In this document: piece by piece, positions 7,972-16,421 of the stretch
How positions within the stretch are numbered: position 1 is the first letter of the stretch
How the letters are laid out: each line of letters starts with the position of its first letter
Assembly: GCA_019637155.1 (NCBI GenBank)
Contig: JAHBWE010000002.1
Location: 62,001 to 126,000, forward strand
Length of the DNA: 64,000 bases
Source: Labilithrix sp.
GTDB lineage: Bacteria; Myxococcota_A; Polyangia; Polyangiales; Polyangiaceae
Direction of reading: 5' to 3'
The notes under the pieces: generated by a model
Database searches by the model: none
What the model saw: the letters and a program-made list of their open reading frames with translations, nothing else
What the model was told of the DNA's origin: nothing
Program-made: the position numbers and the translations under genes

Positions 7972-9186
7972 TCACGCGGACTTGCGACGGGACTTCAGGA
8001 CCTGGAAATACCGGTGTGCAATCCCGCTGTTCGCTGCGGCACGGGCGACGTTGTGGTTCGCGCGCCGGAGCGCCCGGTCGACGTAGCGCCGCTCGAACTC
8101 GGCGATGACCTCCTCGCGCGCGCGGGTGAAGGGCAGCTCGCACTCGAGCACGCGGCTCAGCGCGTCCACGTCCACGCTCGGGCGATGGCCGCTCGTGACG
8201 ATCTCGTGGACGTCGGAGGCGAGCGGCTCGTTCCCGTGGCGGACGCGATCGTAGACCGCGATGCGGAGCTCGCGGACGTTGCCCGGCCAGCGGTGCTCCT
8301 CCCAGCGCGCGACGAAGTCGTCGGGGAGCGCGCCGGCCCCGCCGAGGTCGGTCCAGAACATCCGCGCGAGCGCGGCGACGTCGCCCTCGCGCTCGCGGAG
8401 CGGCGGCAGCACCACGCGCTCGCCGAGCTCGGCCGGGAGCGTCTTGCCTCCGTCTTCCGAGCCGCGGGTCGCGACGATGACGCGGGCGCCGGCGGCGTTC
8501 GCGAGGACGTGGAGCGCCGCGCGGTCGAGGAGCGCGCCCTCCTCGACGTAGAGCGTGCCGCCGTGCGCGGCGAGGAGGCGCGCCGTCAGCGGGACCGTGT
8601 CGTGGCGCGACGCGACCACGAACGGGCCGTCCTTCGCGGGCCCGTGCGCGTGCAGCTCCTCGGCGAGGAGGCGCTTGCCCGCGCCGCGCTCGCCCTCGAT
8701 CACGAGGAGGCCGCGGCGCTCGGCGAGGATCGGGAAAAGGGGGAAAATCGCGAGCATCTCCGGGCTCTCCCCGCGGACGCGCCCGAACGACCGCAGCTCC
8801 GAGCGCTCGAGCGACGTGCCGTCGGCGCGGCGCACCGCGATCGCGGTCGTCCCGAAGCGCACGACCTCGCCGCCGGAGAGGTAGGCCTCGTGCGCGAGCA
8901 CGCCGTTCACGCGCGTGGTCCGCTCCGGCGAGAGGTCGACGAGGCAGAGGCGGCCCTCGCGGAGCTCGATCGAGCAGTGCCGCGGCGCGGCGGCCTCGTC
9001 GGAGAGACGGAGGGCGCAGAGCGGGCTGCTCCCGACGAAGAAGGTGCCGCGCGCGGGATCGATCGCGTGCACCGCGCCGGCGTCCGGGCCCTCGACGACG
9101 CGGAGCTCGAAGGCGGGGGGATTCGCCGTGGCGGGGCGGATCCGGCGAACGATGCGAACGGTGCCTTCCGAGGTCCAGTCGGTCAT
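7972..9186 (-). CDS. FHA-domain, degenerate sigma-54-activator-like regulator
   Basis: 404 residues; start at the ATG at 9186 (MTDWTSEGTVRI), after which the FHA-like domain begins. Residues 25-115 are an FHA phosphopeptide-binding domain (GTFFVGSSPLCALRL, RHCSIEL, RTTRVNGV). Residues 130-330 follow the AAA+ fold of sigma-54 activators, with a Walker A-like GERGAGKRL, a Walker B region GGTLYVEEG and the conserved RWPGNVRELR. The GAFTGA loop that contacts sigma-54 is absent and Walker B is altered. The C-terminus has a Fis-type helix-turn-helix (RRANHNVARAAANSGIAHRYF). It therefore probably no longer remodels sigma-54 polymerase and may act as a phospho-dependent DNA-binding regulator, a common variation in myxobacteria. 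Confidence 0.82.
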   Translation of the reverse strand: MTDWTSEGTVRIVRRIRPATANPPAFELRVVEGPDAGAVHAIDPARGTFFVGSSPLCALRLSDEAAAPRHCSIELREGRLCLVDLSPERTTRVNGVLAHEAYLSGGEVVRFGTTAIAVRRADGTSLERSELRSFGRVRGESPEMLAIFPLFPILAERRGLLVIEGERGAGKRLLAEELHAHGPAKDGPFVVASRHDTVPLTARLLAAHGGTLYVEEGALLDRAALHVLANAAGARVIVATRGSEDGGKTLPAELGERVVLPPLREREGDVAALARMFWTDLGGAGALPDDFVARWEEHRWPGNVRELRIAVYDRVRHGNEPLASDVHEIVTSGHRPSVDVDALSRVLECELPFTRAREEVIAEFERRYVDRALRRANHNVARAAANSGIAHRYFQVLKSRRKSA

Positions 9187-9352
9187 GAAACCACGGCATT
9201 GCACGGATGATGCCGTGTAATTTTCCGCCGCTAGTGTACGTCGATCCGCGGAATTCCCGTGGATTTCACCCAGGTGTGGGGGACGAGGAGGCCATGATCG
9301 CGCCGATCCTCTCGAGGATCGAATCGATCCCCTCGTAAGCTCGCGGGGGCCC

Positions 9353-12148
9353 ATGGACGAGATGCGGAAGCTGGAACGGGCGCTCGAGGACGGCACGCTC
9401 ACGCCCGGCGCCGCGCTCGATCCGCTCGTCCGTGCGGCGCACGAGGCGATGTCGTTCGCGTTGCGCAGCGCGGCCGCGCGCGTCCTCGGCTCCATCGCCG
9501 GCCGCGCGTACGACGCGACGTGGGAGGTGGCGGAGCGGGCCGCGTTCGCGCTCTTGGAGGTCGCGCGGGACGCGGACGCGCCGGCCGAGCGCGTCGTCCT
9601 CCTCCACGCGATCGGCCGCGGTTTCCGCAACGCGTGGCTCATGCCCTACGTCCACTCGCGCCTCTTCGACGAGGACGGCGCGGTGGTGGAGGCGGCGATC
9701 TCGGCCGCGGGCGGCCTCGCGTTTCCGGCGCTCGAGGAGACGATCGCGTCGACGTTCCTGAACGACGAGGCCGCGCCGCCGCTCCGGCGCGCGGCGATCG
9801 CGGCGCTGGGCCGGATGGGCGCCGACAGCGCCGCCGCCCTGCTCGCGGAGCGCGTCGACGTCACGAAGGACGCGATCGAGTGCGCCGCCGCGCTCACCGC
9901 GCTCACGGAGATCCGCTCGGACGCGGCGCGCGATCGGACCCACGTGCTCCTCGAGCGCGAGCTCCCGCGCGACGTCCTCCTCGCCGCGGTGCGTTACCTC
10001 GCCGAGATCGGGGACGAGGCTGCGCTGATCGCGATCCGGTCGCTGTCTCGGAACGGAGACGCCGCGCTGCGGCTCGCCGCCAACCAGGCCGGCCGCGCGC
10101 TCGACGCCGAGCAGAAGCGCGATCCCGACGAGCGCATCCTCGCCGCGCTCACGGAGCGGGACCGCGCGGTGCGGGCGATCCTCGCGCGCCGCCTCCGCAC
10201 GCTGCCCGCCGCCGACGTCCTCGCCCGCGCCGAGGTCCTCCTCTCCGACGATCCGCGCGGCGTCATCCAGGTCATCGCGGAGGTCCGCCGGCCCGAGGTC
10301 ACGCGTTTCCTCGTCGCGATCGCGGCCGACGAGAGCGCCGACGTGCTCGTGCGCTCGCGCGCGGCGGGCTCGATCGAGGCGGACGAGCCGTGGGAGCGCG
10401 ACGCGCTCGTCGACCTCGTGCGCACGGTGAAGGAGGCGCCGGTGCGGGTCGCGGCGGCGCAGACGCTCGGCGCGTTCGCGCCGCCGGGCTTCGTGCTCGA
10501 TCGCCTCTCGTCGCTCGCCGACGACCCCGCGCCGAGCGTGCGCGGCGCGCTCTTGTGGGCGCTGCAGCTCGCCGCGCGGCCGCGGGAGCTCGTGGGGAAG
10601 GAGCGCGCGCGGGCGGAGGCGGTGCTGCGACGCGCGCTCACCGACGACGACCCGAACGTCCGCCGCCGCGCCGCGTACGTGGGCGGCAACCTCGACGCGG
10701 CCGCGCTCGTGCCGGACCTCGTCGAGCTCGCGCGGCGCGAGACCGAGCGGGTGGAGCTGCGCATCGCCGCGTTCTCCGCGCTCGGCGACATCGGCGCGTC
10801 CTCCCGCGTCGCCGACCTCGTGCATCTCTGGAACAAGGAGGACGATCCGCGCGCGCTGTGGGCCGCGTCGCGCGCGCTCGAGCGCGCCCTCGTCGTCGTC
10901 GAGACGGGCGAGGACGGCGCGCCGCCGTCAATGCCGTCGTCGATGCAGCCGCGCTCGGCGCCGCCGTCGATCGCGCGCGTGAACGAGCGGCTCACGAAGC
11001 TCCTCGGCGCGGTCGATCCGCGCGTGCGCGCCGCGGCGGTGCGGGTGGCGGGCCTCGCTCCCGGCGTCCTGCCGGCCGCGCAGATCGTCGGGCTCGCGCA
11101 GGACGAGTCGCCGCGCGTCCGCGAGAAGGCGATCGCCGCGCTCGGCCGCGCGCTCGGGGCGGAGGCGGAGGACGTGCTCGCCCTCGCGCTCTCGGACGCG
11201 GAGCCCGCGGTGCGGGAGCGCGCGGCGGAGGCGCTCGTCGCGATCGACTCCGCGGCGGCGTTCGCGCGCGTCGTCGTGCTCGTCGCGACGATGCCGGATC
11301 GCGCCGTCGCGCTCCGGCTCGCGCGTCTCCTCCGCGCGCGCTCGGACGAGGAGGCGATCGCGGCGCTCTCCGGCGCCGTCGCGCGCGTCGGCCCCGACGA
11401 TCCGATCTACGAGCACCTCCTCGCGCTCAAGCTCGCCGCGATCGAGACGGGCCGTCCGCTCGCGCCGGCGAGCGCGCGGCCGGTCGACCAGGCGATCGGC
11501 GAGCACTTCCCGGCGTGGGCCCGGCTCCGCGACGTGCGCGGCTTCGCCCCGCTCGCGAAGAGCCTCCGCACTGCGGAGATGCTCTACGCGGCGCGCGCGC
11601 ACGGCGCCGGCGCGGACGCCGATCAGTCGGCCGCGATCGTGCTCTGGATGAAGTGCCTCGAGGGCTACATGCACGCGTGGCTCGCGCCGCGGCTGCGCTC
11701 GCTGCACGAGCGCCCGGCGTCGGTCTGGGAGCTCGCCGATCGCCTCCTCGGCGGCGGGTGGAACACGTACCAGCGCTGGCTCGGCGAGCGCTGGCAAGAC
11801 CCGGTGAAGGTCGGCGCGATCGAGGTCGAGGTCCCGCTCCGATCGTCGGTGAACGCGCTCCGCGATCTGCAGGAGCGCCGCGCGCGCCCGCTCGACTCGC
11901 CGCTCAGCGTGACGGAGTGGTCGCGCCTGATGCTCTTCTTGGCGGTCGAGCACGCATCCGGCCCGAAGAACCTCCTCGGCGTGAAGTCCCGCGATCCCGA
12001 CCGCGTCGCGCGCCTCGCGCATAGGCTCCAGGTCCTCGCCCAGATCCGCAACGTCGTCACCCACCGCTCCACCGCCGACACCCCCACCCTCGACGCCTTC
12101 CGCGGCCGCTACTACACCGCCTTCGAGGAACTGACGGGCCTCGCGTAG
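9353..12148 (+). CDS. HEAT-repeat protein
   Basis: 931 residues, almost entirely alpha-helical HEAT/PBS-lyase-type repeats. Repeating patterns such as RAAAVRVAGLAPG, VREKAIAALGRALG, VRERAAEALVAID and VRRRAAYVGGNLDAAALV recur about every 30-38 residues over 1-700. A short Ser/Pro-rich interruption lies near 525-540. The last 220 residues are a different, helical domain (MKCLEGYMHAWLAPRL..., WNTYQRWLGERW, IRNVVTHRS) that I do not recognise. Such solenoids serve as protein-binding scaffolds; no enzymatic motif is present. No signal peptide, so probably cytoplasmic. The gene stands alone. A possible GC hairpin lies just before the start codon (9329-9348). Confidence 0.85.
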   Translation: MDEMRKLERALEDGTLTPGAALDPLVRAAHEAMSFALRSAAARVLGSIAGRAYDATWEVAERAAFALLEVARDADAPAERVVLLHAIGRGFRNAWLMPYVHSRLFDEDGAVVEAAISAAGGLAFPALEETIASTFLNDEAAPPLRRAAIAALGRMGADSAAALLAERVDVTKDAIECAAALTALTEIRSDAARDRTHVLLERELPRDVLLAAVRYLAEIGDEAALIAIRSLSRNGDAALRLAANQAGRALDAEQKRDPDERILAALTERDRAVRAILARRLRTLPAADVLARAEVLLSDDPRGVIQVIAEVRRPEVTRFLVAIAADESADVLVRSRAAGSIEADEPWERDALVDLVRTVKEAPVRVAAAQTLGAFAPPGFVLDRLSSLADDPAPSVRGALLWALQLAARPRELVGKERARAEAVLRRALTDDDPNVRRRAAYVGGNLDAAALVPDLVELARRETERVELRIAAFSALGDIGASSRVADLVHLWNKEDDPRALWAASRALERALVVVETGEDGAPPSMPSSMQPRSAPPSIARVNERLTKLLGAVDPRVRAAAVRVAGLAPGVLPAAQIVGLAQDESPRVREKAIAALGRALGAEAEDVLALALSDAEPAVRERAAEALVAIDSAAAFARVVVLVATMPDRAVALRLARLLRARSDEEAIAALSGAVARVGPDDPIYEHLLALKLAAIETGRPLAPASARPVDQAIGEHFPAWARLRDVRGFAPLAKSLRTAEMLYAARAHGAGADADQSAAIVLWMKCLEGYMHAWLAPRLRSLHERPASVWELADRLLGGGWNTYQRWLGERWQDPVKVGAIEVEVPLRSSVNALRDLQERRARPLDSPLSVTEWSRLMLFLAVEHASGPKNLLGVKSRDPDRVARLAHRLQVLAQIRNVVTHRSTADTPTLDAFRGRYYTAFEELTGLA

Positions 12149-12183
12149 CCAAGGCCAGCCAAGGCCACGTTCCTCCCGCGGTA

Positions 12184-12590
12184 CTAGGCTTCGCACTCGG
12201 AGATGTACGCGTTGAACGTGTCGGACTCCGCGTCGCCGATCGGGGAGAGCTCGAAGTCGGGGACGTCGTAGTGCGTGAAGGCCCGGAGGTCGTAGTCCCC
12301 TCGAGCCCCGCGAACGTCGTCGTGTCGAGCGCGCCGGTGAGCTGCGCGAGGACGAGGTTGCCGGCGAGCTCCTGGCGGATCGGCGCCGCCCACGGGCTCG
12401 TCTTGATCACGTCCTTGAAGGCGCCGCAGGCCGCCGTCGCCGCCGCCGCTTCCTTCGTGATGACCATCAGGTCCGAGTCGTCGCTCATGCACGCGTCGAT
12501 GGCGTGGCGCTTCGCCGCCTTATAGCGGACGAGGCCCTCGTGGTAGGCCGCCGGCGAGCAGCGAAAAATGGCCCATCGGCGATCCATCAC
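12184..12590 (-). pseudogene. Broken third copy of the 2148/3046 lipoprotein family
   Basis: Reading the minus strand from 12590, one frame gives YHEGLVRYKAAK, then AACGAFKDVIKTSPWAAPIR and a segment ending LTGAL. These align with YNEALAHYKNAV, CGAFRETIKSSPWAPALR and SLTGEL in the intact paralogs. Near 12300 the match moves to another frame, which continues DVPDFELSPIGDAES and ends in YISECEA, matching the paralogs' SLVSECDA terminus. The switch is at a short G run (GAGGGGAC). The copy also lacks the signal peptide and roughly 90 middle residues present in the paralogs. It is therefore a decayed relative, not simply a sequencing slip. Confidence 0.78.
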
Positions 12591-12614
12591 CCGTGCGCCG
12601 CGCCGGCGACAAAA

Positions 12615-12705
12615 GATTCCGCCACATTAACCGCCCCGAATACGGCGGAATTTCATAGACGACCAAAGATTCCGCCGCATATCGTCTCCCAAACATGGCG
12701 GAATC
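12615..12705 (+). repeat. Four alternating copies of GATTCCGCC / GGCGGAAT(C) before the DUF234 ATPase gene
   Basis: GATTCCGCC occurs at 12615-12623 and 12668-12676; its complement GGCGGAAT occurs at 12644-12651 and GGCGGAATC at 12697-12705. This makes two inverted-repeat pairs with a 53-bp period, the last one overlapping codons 1-4 of the ATPase gene. Local base composition is more AT-rich than the surroundings. It could be an autoregulatory operator or a decayed terminal repeat of an element. Confidence 0.6.
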
Positions 12706-14173
12706 TGTCGTCGGACGAGAGGTCGAACGCGCGTTGCTCGACGCGATGCTCGCCTCGAAGGAAGCCGAGCTCATCGCGATCTACGGGCGGCGCCGGGTCG
12801 GCAAGACGTTCCTGATCCGCGAATGGGTCGAGCCGAAGGCCGACGTGTTCCTGACCGTCACGGGCTTGAAGGACGCTCCCGCCGCCGAGCAGCTCCTGCT
12901 CTTCCAACGCGAGGTCGAACGCGTGCTCTTCGACAACGCGCCCTTGCCTCCATTTCCGAGCTGGAAGGTCGCGTTCGAGACGATGGCGGCGGGGCTCGAG
13001 CGCGCGGCAAAGGACAAGAAGAACCGGAAGCTCGTCGTCTTCCTCGACGAGCTTCCATGGCTCGCGACGCGCCGCTCGCGGCTTGTGCAGGCGCTCGATC
13101 ACACCTGGAACACGCGCCTCTCGCGGATCCCGTCCCTGCGGATGATCCTCTGCGGGAGCGCGGCGGCGTGGATGGTGAACGAGCTCGTTCACGCCAAAGG
13201 GGGACTCTACAACCGCATCACCCGACGCATCCATCTGCAGCCGTTCACGCTCCGCGAGACGAAGGCGTTCCTGGTGTCGCGCGGGCTGCGGCCCAAGCCG
13301 CTCGACGTGGTCGACCTCTACATGGCGGTGGGCGGCGTCCCGCACTACCTGAAACAAATGGAGCCGGGGCGCTCGGCCCAGGAGAACGTGGCGTATGCAT
13401 GCTTCTCGGAGCATGGCTTGCTGCGTGACGAGTACCAGCGCCTGTTCGCCTCCCTCTTCGACGAGCCGGAGGAGCACGAGGCCATCGTTCGCGCGGTGGC
13501 CAAGCGCCGCGCAGGCGTCACCCGGATCGAGATCCTCGAATCGACCGGCCTCTCCTCGGGCGGACGGTTCGCGTCGCGCCTCGCGGAGCTGGAGCAGGCG
13601 GGGTTCCTCTCGTCGCTCCGCCCTTACCAGGCCAGGACGAAGAACACGCTCTACCGACTGACGGACGAGTATTGCTGGTTTTATCTGACGTGGATCGAGG
13701 CGGCGCCGAAGGGCGCGTTCGCGCGCGGCGGGCGGGACTACTGGCTCACCAAGAGCCGGAGCCGCGGCTTCGAGAGCTGGGCGGGCTATGCGTTCGAAGG
13801 GATCGTCCTCAAGCACGCCGCCGAGCTGCGGCGCGCCCTCGGCATCGACGCGGTGCCGTGCGAGATCGCGTCCTTCCGCCACGTCCCCAAGAGCCGCTCG
13901 GCGGCGACCGAAGGGGCGCAGATCGACGTCCTGTTCGACCGCGCCGACGACAGCATCAACGTCTGCGAGCTGAAGTACGGACGCGAGCCGTACGTCGTCA
14001 CGAAGGCGTACGCCCGCGAGCTGCAGACGAAGCTCGAGGTCTTCGAGCGCGTGACGAAGACGCGCAAGAAGATCATCCTCACCCTCGTTTCGCCGCGCGG
14101 GCTGGTCGACAACGCCTGGTCGCGAGGCCTCGTCGAGCGCGTCGTGACGATCGATCCGTTGATGGGGCTCTGA
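12695..14173 (+). CDS. DUF234-type ATPase (archaeal-ATPase-like AAA protein)
   Basis: 492 residues. The N-terminal half is a STAND/AAA-type NTPase: Walker A GRRRVGKT at about residues 29-36 preceded by the family signature 'f.gRe.El..L', and Walker B VVFLDELPW around 112. A middle winged-helix region follows (VTRIEILESTGLSSGGRFASRLAELEQAGFL). The C-terminal third matches the DUF234 nuclease-like domain, with a DEYCWFYLTWIE segment and a PD-(D/E)XK-like core GAQIDVLFDRADDSINVCELKY (Asp ... Glu-x-Lys). These proteins are widespread in archaea and scattered in bacteria, often in mobile or defence contexts; their substrate is unknown. The inverted repeats at its start suggest self-regulation. It sits alone among housekeeping genes, which fits horizontal arrival. 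Confidence 0.88.
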   Translation: MAESVVGREVERALLDAMLASKEAELIAIYGRRRVGKTFLIREWVEPKADVFLTVTGLKDAPAAEQLLLFQREVERVLFDNAPLPPFPSWKVAFETMAAGLERAAKDKKNRKLVVFLDELPWLATRRSRLVQALDHTWNTRLSRIPSLRMILCGSAAAWMVNELVHAKGGLYNRITRRIHLQPFTLRETKAFLVSRGLRPKPLDVVDLYMAVGGVPHYLKQMEPGRSAQENVAYACFSEHGLLRDEYQRLFASLFDEPEEHEAIVRAVAKRRAGVTRIEILESTGLSSGGRFASRLAELEQAGFLSSLRPYQARTKNTLYRLTDEYCWFYLTWIEAAPKGAFARGGRDYWLTKSRSRGFESWAGYAFEGIVLKHAAELRRALGIDAVPCEIASFRHVPKSRSAATEGAQIDVLFDRADDSINVCELKYGREPYVVTKAYARELQTKLEVFERVTKTRKKIILTLVSPRGLVDNAWSRGLVERVVTIDPLMGL

Positions 14174-14180
14174 CGAGGGC

Positions 14181-14483
14181 TCAGGCCTCGAGCGACGCGA
14201 CCGCGCCGCGGAGCGCGGAGACGGACGCCGACTTCAGGTACACGACGGGCGCGTCGTGGGGGACGAGCGCCTTCGCTTGATCGCGGAGCGAGTGGGAGAC
14301 CATTCCGACCATGACGATCACCGCCGCGACCTTGCCGAGGATGCGGCGCGTCCCGCTCGGGACGCGGTTCTCGAAGTGACGCAGCTCGAGCCCGCGCTCC
14401 TCGACGACCTCGCGGTAGCGCTCCGACATGCCGCCGCTCCCGCCGACGACGATCACCGCTCCCTTCGCCTCGCTCTTCGCCAT
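14181..14483 (-). CDS. DUF2325 domain protein
   Basis: 100 residues from the ATG at 14483 (MAKSEAKGAVIVVGG). It has the DUF2325 pattern: an N-terminal Rossmann-like strand VIVVGGSGGMSERYREVVEERG, a central segment VAAVIVMVGMVSHSLRDQAKAL, and a C-terminal APVVYLKSASVSALRGAV. Proteins of this family are short, stand-alone and of unknown function; the repeated appearance of 'vsH......k..k....p...' suggests nucleotide or metal binding. An in-frame ATG upstream at 14612 gives Arg-rich sequence outside the domain and is unlikely. Confidence 0.8.
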   Translation of the reverse strand: MAKSEAKGAVIVVGGSGGMSERYREVVEERGLELRHFENRVPSGTRRILGKVAAVIVMVGMVSHSLRDQAKALVPHDAPVVYLKSASVSALRGAVASLEA

Positions 14484-14633
14484 GCTCCGCCTTCGAGCAA
14501 GACCAGGACCACCGCGCGGCAGCCCGTGATCGTCGCGGAATCGACGGTGGAGCAGGGATATTCCCGCTATTTTGGCGACGCGGCCGACGGATCGATGCTG
14601 CCGATCCGACAAAGTGTCCGGCTGCCGACAGCC

Positions 14634-15860
14634 TCAGGGCGCGACGTTGGTGCAGTGCGCGTCCTTCCAGGGGAGGACCCAAGGCGTCACGGTGATGTCG
14701 ATGTCGATCTCGACCTGCGGCGGGGTGGGCGCGACGACCCAGGCCCATCCCGTGGTCATCGGGCCGCTGAACTGCGCCTTGAAGTGACCGGGGGTCTTGC
14801 TCCCGGCCGCGATGTCGGAGGGGAGGGCGTCGACGGTGAGGCCGCAATCGGCGGTCGCGCTGGCGAAGTGCCAGTCGCCGGTGAGCCAGTTGCCGCGCTC
14901 CTTGAGCGTGCCGGTGAGGCCGCGCGCGTTCGAGCAGCCCGTGCCGGTCGCCGACGCGTGGATGTGGATGTTCGATTCGACGCCGGCCTTGTCGCGGAAA
15001 TCCACCCGGAGCGCGACGTAGTCGGGATCGAGCGCGTGCCGGTCGTGGATCCCGTCATCGCAGTAGAGGGTCTTGCGAGCGATGGGGGTGACGGAGGCGA
15101 TCTCCATCTCCTCGCCGTCGATCTTCACCCGAACGGTGCCGGTGCGCTCTTGCTCTTGCGCGCTCGGCGCGGGAGCGGGCGAAGGAGCCGGCGTCGCGTC
15201 GGGCGTCGAGGGCGTCGAGGGCGTCGAGCCGACGAGGGCTTCGCCGAAGCACTTCACGGCCGCCGGATCGACGTCGGAGACGAGCTTCGCCAGCGCCGTC
15301 TGGGCGCACACCGCGAAGGTCGCGCCGCAGGCGGGCGTGCCGGTGCAGGAGGACTCGAGCGCGCGAGCGAAGTCGTCGCCGAGCGGGAGGACGAGGTTCG
15401 CGAGCGGGCTCGACGCGCCGAAGAGCTCCGACTCGCAGACGGCGCCGGAGACCGGGCTGCAGCTCGAGCAGTAGGCCTTGGCGAGCGAGCGCTGCGCGTC
15501 GCTGGGCTCGAGCTTCGAGAGGTTCTCGCCGAGGCACGCGAAGGGCGACGCCGTGCACGACGGCGCATCGGAACAAGAGGAGAGGGCCTTCGCCGCGGCG
15601 GGGCTGAGGATCTTGTCGAACGCCCCGCACGCCGACGCGAGCGCGCCGTCGCAGGTGGAGGCCGTGGAAGTGGACGTGCACGCGGAGCGCCGCGCCTCGA
15701 GCGCGCCGCAGACGCCTTCCTTCGCGCCGCTCTCGTTCGCGGCGCCCGAGTTGTCGGCGGCGACGGGCGACTCGGCGCTCACGATCGGATCGGCGGAGCA
15801 CGCGACGACGACGGGAGCAGCGATCAGAAGGGAGAGCCAAAAGCCCACTTGGCGACGCAT
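14634..15860 (-). CDS. Cysteine-rich lipoprotein of unknown function
   Basis: 408 residues. N-terminal lipoprotein signal (LSLLIAAPVVVAC, Cys21). Residues 50-225 are rich in cysteines (about 14) in short Ala/Ser-rich helices, in patterns such as ACGAFDKIL, CSDAPSCTASPFACL and CTGTPACGATFAVC, probably a disulfide-linked helical domain. A Pro/Thr/Ser linker at 230-255 separates it from a C-terminal beta-rich domain (TVRVKIDGEEMEI..., NIHIHASATGTGC, VEIDIDITVTPW). The domain arrangement is typical of secreted surface proteins of Polyangia. No family or catalytic residues recognised. Stand-alone gene. Confidence 0.78.
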   Translation of the reverse strand: MRRQVGFWLSLLIAAPVVVACSADPIVSAESPVAADNSGAANESGAKEGVCGALEARRSACTSTSTASTCDGALASACGAFDKILSPAAAKALSSCSDAPSCTASPFACLGENLSKLEPSDAQRSLAKAYCSSCSPVSGAVCESELFGASSPLANLVLPLGDDFARALESSCTGTPACGATFAVCAQTALAKLVSDVDPAAVKCFGEALVGSTPSTPSTPDATPAPSPAPAPSAQEQERTGTVRVKIDGEEMEIASVTPIARKTLYCDDGIHDRHALDPDYVALRVDFRDKAGVESNIHIHASATGTGCSNARGLTGTLKERGNWLTGDWHFASATADCGLTVDALPSDIAAGSKTPGHFKAQFSGPMTTGWAWVVAPTPPQVEIDIDITVTPWVLPWKDAHCTNVAP

Positions 15861-16010
15861 GCCCTACATGTGAGCAAGGCGCATGCCGCGCGAGTGAACT
15901 TACGGATTATCCTGAAATTTCAACGAATAGCCGGCTTTTGGGTCGGGTCGCCGGCACCCCGATCATGGTCTGGTCCATTTCGAGATGAGCAACGCGGCGC
16001 CCGCCGGTGA

Positions 16011-16337
16011 TCAGGCCGTCATCTGCTCGGGCGCGTCGCCGGTCAGCTCGATGTTGGCGCCGGTCTTCTTGAGCCACCACAGGAGGCCGACGAGGAGCAT
16101 GCGGCGGTCGTCGACGAAGGAGGGCTTCTTGCCCTCGAAGTAGTGGCCGACGAACTGGAAGGTCCAGCCGACCGAGAACATGCCGGCCGCGAGCGGGAGC
16201 CCGACGACGGTCGCGCCGATCGGGATGCTCGCCGCGATGAGCGGGATCCCCACCTTGTGACACGCCTGGTTCAGCGGGTCCGTGTGGTCTGCCTCGTAGC
16301 CCTTCATCAACTGCGACCATTCCGAGCCGAGCTTCAT
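16011..16337 (-). CDS. Mpo1-like (DUF962/YGL010w) membrane protein
   Basis: 108 residues. It has the family's N-terminal Y..DH.dp.N...H..G.P motif (YEADHTDPLNQACHKVGIPL), two hydrophobic segments (about 30-50 and 52-64) and the conserved VGHYFEGKKPSF with downstream WWLKK. Yeast Mpo1 is a dioxygenase for 2-hydroxy fatty acid alpha-oxidation using conserved histidines. Here the two His of the first motif (DH and CH) and the H of GHYFEG are kept, so a lipid-oxidation role is possible. Stand-alone on the minus strand, divergent from pntA. Confidence 0.85.
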   Translation of the reverse strand: MKLGSEWSQLMKGYEADHTDPLNQACHKVGIPLIAASIPIGATVVGLPLAAGMFSVGWTFQFVGHYFEGKKPSFVDDRRMLLVGLLWWLKKTGANIELTGDAPEQMTA

Positions 16338-16421
16338 CCTCCGAGCATAGCGCGGAAATCCCCTCGAAGCGCTTAGGGCGCGATTTCATGACGAAATGCT
16401 GTATCGTCGGTGCCCCAACCA

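Noticed and set aside
14256..16010. Long plus-strand frames opposite the lipoprotein gene and other minus-strand genes
   Set aside because: High-GC third-position effect gives long open shadows. Composition is Arg/Ala/Gly-rich and no family is recognisable.
15861..16010. Gap after the lipoprotein gene considered for a small RNA or transposon remnant
   Set aside because: It is slightly AT-rich but I found no hairpin with a T-run, no inverted ends and no coding frame.
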